From an uncultured Lachnospiraceae bacterium (GTDB taxonomy: Bacteria; Bacillota; Clostridia; Lachnospirales; Lachnospiraceae), in the NCBI GenBank assembly GCA_947626795.1, contig CANQTH010000006.1:1-61115 (forward strand): a DNA stretch of 61,115 nt. The letters run 5' to 3'. This document shows, piece by piece, positions 44,585-52,769 of this stretch (its first letter is position 1; the number at the start of each line of letters is the position of its first letter). Position numbers and translations under genes: made by a program. The notes under the pieces were generated by a model. It had not been told where the DNA came from, made no database searches, and worked only from the letters and a program-made list of their open reading frames with translations.

Positions 44585-44762
44585 ACCACTTTAACAATCA
44601 TTTGGGCAAATAGCCCCTAATTAGATATTATTCTACCATATAAGCGTCTTCTTATCAACAATATTTATGCAGTTTTTCTTCGCAAGGTCGAAGTTATATT
44701 GCATTGTCCCCAATATTCCACTTCGTTTAACGCCTTCTAAACCCGCCCTTTTTTATCTTTTC

Positions 44763-46133
44763 CTATGGAAAGCCCGGCAGGCTCCGTTCCAGGCAGAGCG
44801 CGCCCCATCCCATGAGCGGGTTCGGCCACTCGCCCGGGATGGGAAGCTGCCTCGCGCCCCGAAGCAGATAAGCTTTCACTTTTTCCCCATATAAATACGG
44901 GTCGTTTCCCTGCACGATCCCCCATTCCATCAAGAGGGCCGCGCTTCCCGCCACGAAAGGGGCCGCCATGGACGTGCCGCTTCGCAGCGCATACCCGCCC
45001 CCGGGGGAAGCGGACAGGATGTTGACGCCGGGCGCCGCTATGTCCGGCTTTACCTGGTTGGTCTGCCTGGTATAGCCGCGTCCGGAAAAATCCGCGGCCT
45101 GGTTATACCGCGAGTCATACGCGCCGACCGAGATCACCTTTTCCGCTGTGGACGGGATCGTCAGCGTCGTCTCCTCATTCGGGTACAAGAATCCCGTGTC
45201 CTGGTTCAGGGCGGCCTGCCCCGGCAGCCAAAGGTCATAACGTCCTTGCACGATCCGGCCCGGCAGCAGCCGGATCTTCCAGACGCCCGCGTCCACATAG
45301 CTGTCCGCCGGGAGAAAATCAAAGTAGATCTCCTGGTAAAGGTTGTACGGGCTTGGCTCGCCGTAATACACCAGAAGCTCCGTCCGCCCCAAAAAGAAGC
45401 GCTGCGGCCCCTGAACCTGCCGGATCGGGCCGACGCGGGCGCCGGAAGGATGCTCGATGGCCACGTCAAATTCATCCACATAAGACTTCCAGAGCTGAAG
45501 GCTCAAAGACGCCTGGTATTCCCCCACGTCCAATTCCACTTCCTGCTCCTCCCCCATCCGCAGCACGCCGGACGTATGCCCCCTGGCCGCCCCCTCGTTC
45601 CCGCTCCCGACCACGATGCTTGTTTTCCAATAATTGGAAATGTCGTTGATGTAGCTTTCGAGCAGCGCCGTCCCGCTGTGGGAGCCATATGTGTTCCCGA
45701 AGCTGATGTTCACCGCCATTGGCATACGGTACGCAATGGCCTTTCGCACCGCGTAATCCAGCCCCTTCATGAGCTGCGTCGTCTGCGGGAAGCCGTCCGG
45801 CCCCGCCGTCCCCAGCTTCACGACAAGCAGCGGGCTTTCATACGCCACGCCTCGGTTGACGCCGCCGGAGGCCCGCCCGTTCCCCGCCGCGATCCCGGCG
45901 ACGTGCGTCCCATGCCCGGAAACGTCGCGGCTCGGGACTATGCGGGAACGCTCCTGCGCATCCCCCGCCGCCAGCGCGCGGTCGATCTCCTCCGCCGTGA
46001 ACTCCCGCTCCAGCGTCTCGTCGTACAGCGCGAGGATCCTCGTGCTGCCATCCTCGTTCCGAAAATCCGGATGTGTATAATCTATCCCCTCTCGTGTCAC
46101 ATATGTGCCGCACGGCGAAGCAAACTCCCTCAT
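44763..46133 (-). pseudogene. C-terminal part of a split S8 (subtilisin-like) protease
   Basis: The frame begins abruptly with GIDYTHPDF, which normally follows the catalytic VIDSG of this family. It then contains the catalytic histidine in SGHGTHVAG, the oxyanion asparagine in GSGNEG and the catalytic serine in SGTSMAAPFVAG. The catalytic aspartate region and about 130 upstream residues are absent here but are found at 50.2-50.57 kb on the same strand. The two parts add up to about 570 residues, the usual length. The 14 codons before GIDY are not family sequence. It is unlikely to be active alone. Confidence 0.85.
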
Positions 46134-46165
46134 TTCACTTGCTCAATGCGCTCCGGTAAACCAGT

Positions 46166-46314
46166 CAAATACCCCGCAGCAAACTACGGGGCATGACTTA
46201 ACTTGTTCTTAGTTCGAGCGCCCCAAGAGGCGGGGTATTTGGTCTACGCTCCGCTTCGGTCGGCGCTGAACGTGTGCCACTGGCACACAGCGCCCCTCGC
46301 GGCATTCGTCAAAT
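46166..46314. repeat. Dispersed repeat R3, copy 2
   Basis: It repeats 26801-26940 in the same orientation: AAATACCCCGC, then GCGGGGTATTT ending at 46240, GGTCTACGCTCCGCTTCGG, GTGTGCCACTGGCACAC and TCGTCAAAT. It adjoins the break of the S8 C-terminal part. Bases 46315-46450 contain a further stem (CTTATTGCGGC pairs with GCCGCAATAAGG). Confidence 0.8.
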
Positions 46315-46450
46315 ATCCATGCGAGCATGGCTATTTTCCTCATTGCCCGCGGGAATAAAAAGCGGAGCCGCCGCAATAAGGATCCCACATTTACGCTCCT
46401 TATTGCGGCAGCCCCGGCGGCGTCACCCGCTTTTCTATTTTTACAACAGT

Positions 46451-48118
46451 TCAGCTTTGCGCCTTCCCGCGCTTCTCCCTGTCATTGTCCAGCAGTCTCT
46501 CAAAATCGCTCCGGCAGACCGGGCGGGAATAATAATATCCCTGGAGCATCGTGGCGTCCATCTCGCCCACGATATCCGCGACCGCGCTGTTCTCCACGCC
46601 CTCCACGATGGAGCTGCAGCCCAAATGCCTGCACATCTCAAGCAGGTTGTCAACGATCACATAATCAATGTCATGGCCCGGCTCGGAAAGCTCCCGCACG
46701 AACGAATGCTCCACCTTGATATAATCCACATGGAGGCACTTGAGCATCTCCATCGACGCATACGCCGTGCCGAAATCATCCAGTGCCAGCTTGAAGCCCC
46801 GCGCGCGCAGCCTGTCAAAAATAGCGGAAAGCTCCTTCGGGTTGTCCACCACGCAGCTCTCAGTCAGCTCAATGATCATATAAGACGGATCCACCCCGTA
46901 TTTTTCCGCATAAGAAACCAGCCGCCCCTCAAAGCCCTCGTCCAAGAACTGCTGGTAGGACACATTGAAGCTCACCCACAGGTTCCCGTACCGGGCGCGC
47001 CACTCCACCTGCTGACGGATGGCCTGCTCCATCACCCAGAAGCCGACCTCCCGGATGCCGCCGTAATCCTCCAGCACCTTGATGAACTCCATCGGGTAGG
47101 AATCCACGATCCGCTCCCCCTTCCAGCGCAGGAGGCACTCGCAGCCCACGATCTCCTGGGAAGCCGGGTTGACGAACGGCTGGAAAAACAGCTCGAACCC
47201 CCGAAACCCGTTCTTGATGCAGGACTTCAAGTCCTCGCGCAGCGCCTGGCCGCGCTCATGCTTCCTGGCGATCTCCTCCGAGAAAAATACGAGCGTCCCG
47301 CGATCCGTATTTTTCGCATATTCCAGGGAATGCTCCAGCTTATTGATCAAAACTTCCCGGCTGTCCGCGTCTCCTGGGAAGGAAACCCCGCCCGCCGAAG
47401 CGGAAACGCCGACTTTACGGCCATCCTTTAGCTCGATGACGTCGATCTCCTGGCCGAGCCGCCCGTAAAAATCCATCGCTTCCTGCCGTTCGGCCGCAAA
47501 CGCGAGGACCAGCAGCTCGTCCCCGCTGAACCGCAGGATCTGCCAGCCCGGGCGGCACAGCGCCTTCGCCCGCTTGGAAAATTCCACCAGGATCTCGTCC
47601 CCGGCATTATATCCGTAATTGCTCACAACCTTCCGGAAGCTGTCAAGCCCGATCAAAAGGGCGATCCCCGGCGGGGAAGAAAAATCCACGTTATAGAGGT
47701 TCTGCGACGTCAAAAGCCCCGTCAGCGAATCATACTTGCTCTGCCCGTCGATCCGCGTCATCAGCCCCGCGAAGATCTTGGGAGTGCCGTCCGCATTCCA
47801 GATGACGCTGCCCTTGCATTCCAACCAGACGTATTCGCCAAGGCTGTTCCTGGCCCGGTACTGGCAGTTATGCGTGCGCTTTTTCCCGGAAAACACAGCC
47901 GTGATATCTGTCGTGTAAATCTCAATGTCGTCTGGATGGACATGGCTCGCCCACACGTCCGCGGCATTTTTTATATACTCCCCATCCAGCCCAAAATAAG
48001 AGATCGCGTTCTTCGACCAGCGCGAGACGTCTACCGCCATGTCGCAGACATAGATGTAGACGTTGTCGGACGCCGACGCAAACGCTTCAAACAATTCATT
48101 ATTAAAAATATCGCTCAC
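46451..48118 (-). CDS. PAS-GGDEF-EAL c-di-GMP phosphodiesterase
   Basis: Domains in order: a PAS-like sensor (YICDMAVDVSRWSKNAISYFG), a degenerate cyclase domain with SGDEL in place of GGDEF, and an EAL domain with ECLLR, ELTES, LDDFGTA, IKVEHSF, VEGVEN and QGYYYSRP. The EAL set is largely complete, although the motif itself is ECL. I infer phosphodiesterase activity tuned by the inactive GGDEF. GTG 48118 is the likely start, since AGG lies 9 bases upstream; GTG 48127 has none. It follows the FIST-GGDEF gene by a few bases, forming a making/degrading pair. Confidence 0.85.
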   Translation of the reverse strand: MSDIFNNELFEAFASASDNVYIYVCDMAVDVSRWSKNAISYFGLDGEYIKNAADVWASHVHPDDIEIYTTDITAVFSGKKRTHNCQYRARNSLGEYVWLECKGSVIWNADGTPKIFAGLMTRIDGQSKYDSLTGLLTSQNLYNVDFSSPPGIALLIGLDSFRKVVSNYGYNAGDEILVEFSKRAKALCRPGWQILRFSGDELLVLAFAAERQEAMDFYGRLGQEIDVIELKDGRKVGVSASAGGVSFPGDADSREVLINKLEHSLEYAKNTDRGTLVFFSEEIARKHERGQALREDLKSCIKNGFRGFELFFQPFVNPASQEIVGCECLLRWKGERIVDSYPMEFIKVLEDYGGIREVGFWVMEQAIRQQVEWRARYGNLWVSFNVSYQQFLDEGFEGRLVSYAEKYGVDPSYMIIELTESCVVDNPKELSAIFDRLRARGFKLALDDFGTAYASMEMLKCLHVDYIKVEHSFVRELSEPGHDIDYVIVDNLLEMCRHLGCSSIVEGVENSAVADIVGEMDATMLQGYYYSRPVCRSDFERLLDNDREKRGKAQS

Positions 48119-48136
48119 GCTTCTCACCCTGCTTTC

Positions 48137-49906
48137 TCAATCCAGGCGCACCACCTGGTTCTTCCCGTTCGCCTTCGCCATGTACAAAGCCTTGTCCACC
48201 CGGCTGTAGAGGGAATCCGCGTTCTCCCCCTCGCGCACCTGCGTCACGCCGATGCTGACGGTCTGGCAGCCCGCCGTCTCATAAGAGACTGACGCGAAAT
48301 TCCGCCGGATCTTCTCAGCCATCTTCGACGCCTCTTCCGCATTATTTTTCGAGAGCAGCACCATGAACTCCTCCCCGCCCCATCTGCCTAAGTAGCACGA
48401 GTCGCCCCCGCCTACCGTGCTCCGCAAGACGTCGGACAAGGCCTGGATGACGTGGTCGCCCTCTTTATGCCCATAGACGTCATTTACCTTCTTGAAATTA
48501 TCGATGTCGAGCATGATCAGGGAAAAACTCCCTTTAGTCTCCGCTTTCGCGCGCTTCTCCAGCGTGCTCCGGATCCGCCGCTCGATCTCCGCGCGGTTAT
48601 AGAGCCTCGTCAGCCCGTCCGTGACGGACGCCATCGCGAGCTTCTTATTGATCTCCTCCAGCTCCGCCGTGGAAGCCTCGATAAAAGAAACAAAGCGCCA
48701 ACTGATCGGGATCTTCTCCAGATGCTCCATCTGCTCGTCGTAAATATTCGCGGGCTTCCCAGGCTTCGGCTCCCCTTCCCGCATCGCCACCAGCACCAGG
48801 GTCACGTTAAAATTGAGCATATCCCCGTCCACGCGCAGGAACTCCCCATGCGTATAGAACCCGCTCGTCGGCGCGACCGGACAGAGCGGCAGCGTCTCGT
48901 TGCTGATATTCTCGTCGCCCCAGAACGCCCTGCGGGCCGCGCAGGAAAACGTCTGGATGACGTCCGGGCGGAAATCCGCGATCTTCTGCCCGTCGTGCCG
49001 GATGCTCGAAAGGATCGTGTCCGGGTCGCCGTAAGCGAGGCGCACGACCGTCCCCTCCTGCATATCCGAGGACATGACAAGGGAATCGTCGTCGTTGACC
49101 GCCAGCGGGCAGCGCAGGACGTCCACATTGTCATGCTCCACGAACAATGGAAATTCCAGCGTATTGGAAAAAAATTTGTCATTTTTCTCGATATTTAAGA
49201 ATTTCTGGTAGATCTCGAACGCAGGCCTGCCGTCCAGCTCGTATAGGACCTCCCGGTCGGCCTTCGTCACCTTGAACTTCCGCTTGATCGGCTTCCACCC
49301 AAAAATGACGGCGCTCTGCGCGTGGAACTCGCTCCCACCTAATAGCAGGAAGACGATGCCATGCTCCGAGAAGCCGTTCCCCCTGGAAAACACGGCCGCC
49401 GTGTCATCGTCCATGTTCGGATTGAACGCGCCGCCGCCAAAGACCTGGATGTCCTTCGGCAGCGTACTCATCTCGTCGCAAAACTCCTTCATGGACATAT
49501 CCATGATCGTAGCGTGCATCTCCACCGCCTTGACCCAGGGATTCTCGTCGCAGCGCTTGCGCAGGGCAGCCACGTCCTCTTTTACCGTGTCCTCCACGAA
49601 AGGGAACTGCAGGATCTTCGCCTGCGTGCTCTCATGCTCAAATACCGTGCAGCTTAAAATGATGCCTTCCCCCGCCAGCGCGCCGTCTATGATGTTCGCG
49701 TTCGACGTGCAGCCAAGGTAGAGCGCATCCGGCATTTCGTCCTCCAGGATATCGCAGACATGCCGGATATGCCCCAGGTCCATGTCCCCGGAATAAATCC
49801 GGAAAATCTTCTGATAAGACGGATGGCTGCCGCACCACTTCCGGATCCCATCCAGGTCTTTCAAAAATTCCCGATCCGTCGTAAAGGAAATTTGAAACTG
49901 CCTCAT
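48137..49906 (-). CDS. FIST-GGDEF diguanylate cyclase
   Basis: The N-terminal 400 residues match FIST sensory domains (DALYLGCTSNANIIDGAL, LPKDIQVFGGGAFNPNMDDD). The C-terminal GGDEF domain is intact: LTRLYNRAEIE, MLDIDNFKKVND, YGHKEGD and the active GRWGGEEF. No canonical RxxD inhibitory site precedes GGEEF. It should make c-di-GMP in response to a cytoplasmic ligand. ATG 49906 follows AGAAGGG. It is the first gene of a two-gene unit with the EAL protein and has its own promoter at about 49.98-50.0 kb. Confidence 0.88.
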   Translation of the reverse strand: MRQFQISFTTDREFLKDLDGIRKWCGSHPSYQKIFRIYSGDMDLGHIRHVCDILEDEMPDALYLGCTSNANIIDGALAGEGIILSCTVFEHESTQAKILQFPFVEDTVKEDVAALRKRCDENPWVKAVEMHATIMDMSMKEFCDEMSTLPKDIQVFGGGAFNPNMDDDTAAVFSRGNGFSEHGIVFLLLGGSEFHAQSAVIFGWKPIKRKFKVTKADREVLYELDGRPAFEIYQKFLNIEKNDKFFSNTLEFPLFVEHDNVDVLRCPLAVNDDDSLVMSSDMQEGTVVRLAYGDPDTILSSIRHDGQKIADFRPDVIQTFSCAARRAFWGDENISNETLPLCPVAPTSGFYTHGEFLRVDGDMLNFNVTLVLVAMREGEPKPGKPANIYDEQMEHLEKIPISWRFVSFIEASTAELEEINKKLAMASVTDGLTRLYNRAEIERRIRSTLEKRAKAETKGSFSLIMLDIDNFKKVNDVYGHKEGDHVIQALSDVLRSTVGGGDSCYLGRWGGEEFMVLLSKNNAEEASKMAEKIRRNFASVSYETAGCQTVSIGVTQVREGENADSLYSRVDKALYMAKANGKNQVVRLD

Positions 49907-49978
49907 ACCCTTCTTTCTCCCATCTGTCAAATTCTCTTTTCAGGACGCTTTTGCATAAAATCCTGTATTTATACCAAG

Positions 49979-50007
49979 TATAAGACTTTTTTTCCATTTT
50001 GACAAGA
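49979..50007 (-). promoter_or_regulatory. Promoter of the FIST-GGDEF gene
   Basis: On the minus strand TTGTCA (50002-50007), a 17-base spacer and TATATA (49979-49984) match the vegetative consensus. The transcript leader would be about 70 bases. Confidence 0.5.
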
Positions 50008-50029
50008 CTGTTTTCAGGCTGAACTGTTA

Positions 50030-50200
50030 CAAATACCCCGCTACAGGCTACGGGCATGACTTAGCTTGTTCTTAGTTTGACCGATCGCCCCAAGGAGCGG
50101 GGCATTTGGTCTACGCTCGCGGGTCTTGGCGCGAGATCCGGGGGCGCGTGCCGCACTCCTGCGACACGCGCCCCCGAATCGATCACCGCCACGATCACGC
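50030..50200. repeat. Dispersed repeat R3 variant with terminal palindrome, copy 3
   Basis: It begins with CAAATACCCCGC, repeats the ATGACTTAGCTTGTTCTTAG stretch of copy 2, and closes with GGAGCGGGGCATTTGG. It then carries GGTCTTGGCGCGAGATCCGGG, also near 20.08 kb, and a strong inverted repeat GGGGGCGCGTG...CACGCGCCCCC at about 50140-50177. This palindrome abuts the break in the S8 N-terminal part. Orientation is the same as copy 2, so the cyclase/EAL pair is flanked by direct repeats. Confidence 0.7.
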
Positions 50201-50570
50201 CTTTTCCCGTCAGCCCGTAGCGCGCCCCCTGCACAGGCGCGATGCAGGACGCCTGCATCCCTTCGCGCACGGCAAAATGCATCCGCTTGGGCTTTTCCAC
50301 ATATTCCACTTCCGGCGCGGCCGCCAGCGCGCCCATCGCGTCCTCCGGCACGGTCAGGATCGCGTACTCGTTGATCAGGTTGAAGATCCCGATCCGCGGA
50401 TCCTCCCTGGCAAGCCGCTCGATATCCCCGGAATATTTCACGATCACTTCCCACTTCTTCCCCGCTTCCTCATAGCCTACGCCGAGCTGCAACGACCGCT
50501 CCCGCTCCTGCCCCGTCGCGTCCAGCGCCAGGTTCAGCAGGTTCTCAAATTTCTCACTGTTCTGCGCCAT
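50061..50570 (-). pseudogene. N-terminal part of a split S8 (subtilisin-like) protease
   Basis: From ATG 50570 with AGGAGGG upstream, about 130 residues match the prodomain-like start of Clostridia S8 proteases (WEVIVKYSGDIERLA, PEVEYVEKPKRMHFAV) and end in GVIVAVIDSG with the catalytic aspartate. The frame then leaves the family and reads about 40 residues of repeat R3 sequence before stopping. The missing part continues in register at 46091 and below. The point of divergence lies in a run of G shared by both sides (TCGGGG and GAGGGG). Confidence 0.85.
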
Positions 50571-50597
50571 GTTCCCTCCTATCCCCAGATTCTGCGC

Positions 50598-50834
50598 GTC
50601 CGCATGGGCTTTTGCTGCCCGCGCGCTTTTCGATGCCGTCCGCATGGGCTTTTGCCGCCCGCGGCTGCCGCGCCGTCCGCATACGCTTTTGCTGCCCGCA
50701 TGGGCTTTTGCCGCGCGCCCGCATGGGCTTTTGCCGCGCCGCCCGCGGCTGCCACGCCGTCCGCATGGGCTTTTGCTGCCCGCGCGCTTTTCGATGCCGT
50801 CCGCATGGGCTTTTGCCGCCCGCGGCTGCCGCGC
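50598..50834. repeat. GC-rich tandem array of GCATGGGCTTTTGC units
   Basis: Seven units (one altered to GCATACGCTTTTGC) alternate with GC-rich spacers. A 76-bp block at 50598-50673 recurs exactly at 50759-50834. The array lies just upstream of the S8 N-terminal start. No gene is visible in 50571-50915. Confidence 0.85.
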
Positions 50835-50915
50835 GCCCTTCCTTTATTTTATGCAGCCTGCGCGGGAATTGCGCCTCTTCTGCCCCGGACGCCGCCGGAA
50901 TGGGGAACGCGGGCC

Positions 50916-52571
50916 TTATTCGCGCTCCGCGGCCTCCACCCGCTCCTGGATTTCCAGGTCCAGTTGGTTCTCATAAGCCTCCACGTCCACGTTCGCCTTA
51001 TAATCTTCCATATACAGTTCCCACATCCCGTCGAACTCGCTTTCCTGCGCCATGATCACCTGCGGCAGCCAGAGACGCTTCACGCGCTCCATCTCCGCAT
51101 AGGCATTGCCGTAGCTGCTGTCCACGGGCCAGTCGGACGTGCAGGAATACAACGGGAACCAGGGCGTTCCCTCCTTCTCTTCCCCGATGAACTCCTTCCA
51201 GGTCTGGTAGCCGTACGCGTCCAGCACTTTCTGGTCATAGTCCGACAGCCTGTCGTAATATTCCCCGGGCTGCTCCGACGGGGCGACGGCATTGACGCCG
51301 TCCGCGAGCATCCCCTCGTACGAAGGGAAATACGTGTAGCTGCAGGTATTTTCCTTTAAGAAATCCCCGTCTCCCCAATCCTGCCGCTGCTCTTGCGTGC
51401 GGTAAAACACGCCGTCCTCGCCCACCTGGTAATCGATCCCTTCCTCGCCCCAGTAGCGCAGGGTCATGATCTCCGGCAGCAGCAGGTCGTTCAAAAACTG
51501 CAGCGCGCCCTCCACGTCCTCGCAGGATACCGAGATTCCCAGGCCGGACCCTGTGTTCAAGTTGGACTCGATGCAGTTGTAGCTTCCCTCGATCCCCTCG
51601 TTCGCCGTGATGGCGAGCGGGACGTACGTCCGATCTTCCATTCCGTTCGCGTACAGGGCGTTCTGCGCGTCCAGGATCTGCCAGTACTGATCCACGAAAC
51701 CCAGCACGTTCCCGGATGAGATCTTGGCGAGGTACTGGCTGTATGACAGCGTGAACGTCTCCGGATCGACCACGCCTTTTCCATACATCTCGCACAATTT
51801 CCGGTAATACTGTTTCGCCTCCGGGATCGTGTCGTAGACGGACGCCTTCTGCGTCTTGACGTCCACGATGGCGCACCCGTCGTTGGGATAGCCCGCCAGG
51901 AACATCGGCGGGTTCTCCAGGCAGAAATACCGCCACCCGTCGCAGAGGATCTCAAAGCCGATGTTCGGCGCGCCGCCCGTCTGCGGATTTTCCTTTAAAT
52001 AATCCTCGATCAGCCCGAAATAATCATCCAGCGTCTTGACCTGCGGAAATCCCGCCCATTCCAGCACGCGCTTCTGGATCCAGAACGCCTCTCCGGAAGG
52101 CATGGTCTGGGTATTTTTTCCCTGGACGACGCCAAACGGCGGGATATAGTAAATATGCCCGTCCTCCTTGCGCAGCGACTCCCACTGCCCGGGCGTCAAG
52201 TATTGGTACAGGGCCGGGTAATCCTCCAGATACCCTTCCAGCGGGACGAGCGCGCCGGACTCGACCAGCAGGCTCGAAGCGTCCGCGCCGTTGATGAAAT
52301 CCGGGTATTCCCCCGTCCGCACCATTGCCTCGATCCGCTTCTCGGCGGACTGCCCCGTGAGCCACTCGACCTCCGCCTTCGCGCCAATGCGCGACGCGAT
52401 CTCATCCCGGATGCGGTTCTCCTTCGCCTTGTCCTCGCCCGGCACGGCCATGAACGCCGTAAACGACTTGATCTCATGCCTCCCGCCTAAGCGCGCGTAC
52501 CGCGCGCCTAACAGCAGGAACCCGAACGCGATGGCAAGCGCCAGCGCGGACAAAATCCGTTTTCTTCCCAT
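50916..52571 (-). CDS. Extracellular solute-binding protein (LplA/YtcQ type), no lipobox cysteine
   Basis: The 551-residue mature-type protein resembles large family 1 solute-binding proteins that accompany YesM/YesN systems (EWLTGQSAEKRIEAMVRTGEYPDFI, ALVPLEGYLEDYPALY, GQWESLRKEDGHIYYIPP). The N-terminus is a membrane-directed signal (SALALAIAFGFLLLGARYA), but the expected lipobox cysteine is absent, so it is anchored by the helix or released. ATG 52571 has GGAGG 7 bases upstream. No permease genes adjoin in this window. It likely presents an oligosaccharide or acts as a sensor partner of the histidine kinase. Confidence 0.82.
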   Translation of the reverse strand: MGRKRILSALALAIAFGFLLLGARYARLGGRHEIKSFTAFMAVPGEDKAKENRIRDEIASRIGAKAEVEWLTGQSAEKRIEAMVRTGEYPDFINGADASSLLVESGALVPLEGYLEDYPALYQYLTPGQWESLRKEDGHIYYIPPFGVVQGKNTQTMPSGEAFWIQKRVLEWAGFPQVKTLDDYFGLIEDYLKENPQTGGAPNIGFEILCDGWRYFCLENPPMFLAGYPNDGCAIVDVKTQKASVYDTIPEAKQYYRKLCEMYGKGVVDPETFTLSYSQYLAKISSGNVLGFVDQYWQILDAQNALYANGMEDRTYVPLAITANEGIEGSYNCIESNLNTGSGLGISVSCEDVEGALQFLNDLLLPEIMTLRYWGEEGIDYQVGEDGVFYRTQEQRQDWGDGDFLKENTCSYTYFPSYEGMLADGVNAVAPSEQPGEYYDRLSDYDQKVLDAYGYQTWKEFIGEEKEGTPWFPLYSCTSDWPVDSSYGNAYAEMERVKRLWLPQVIMAQESEFDGMWELYMEDYKANVDVEAYENQLDLEIQERVEAAERE

Positions 52572-52591
52572 AAGATGCCTCCTTCTTTCCA

Positions 52592-52768
52592 ATGCGCCGT
52601 GCCAGCGCGCACGGCCTGTGACGCCCAGCCGCTTTTCTTCCCATGCGCCGTGCCAGCGCGCACGGCCTGTGACGCCCCGCCGCTTTTCTTCCCATGCGCC
52701 GTGTCAGCGCGCATGGCCTGTGGCGCCCAGCCGCTTTTCTTCCCATGCGCCGTGCCAGCGCGCACGGC
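52592..52768. repeat. 51-bp tandem repeat, 3.5 copies
   Basis: Units start at 52592, 52643, 52694 and 52745. Each holds GCCGTGCCAGCGCGCACGGC, a perfect hairpin. The array fills the gap between the YesN gene stop and the solute-binding protein start, so it would be transcribed as serial hairpins. Confidence 0.9.
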
Positions 52769-52769
52769 C

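Noticed and set aside
50598..50834. Regular repeats considered as a CRISPR array.
   Set aside because: Spacers are short, uneven and themselves repeated, and no cas genes are present.
50106..51359. A 417-codon plus-strand frame.
   Set aside because: It crosses repeat R3, the S8 remnant antisense, the tandem array and the solute-binding gene antisense, so it is not a gene.
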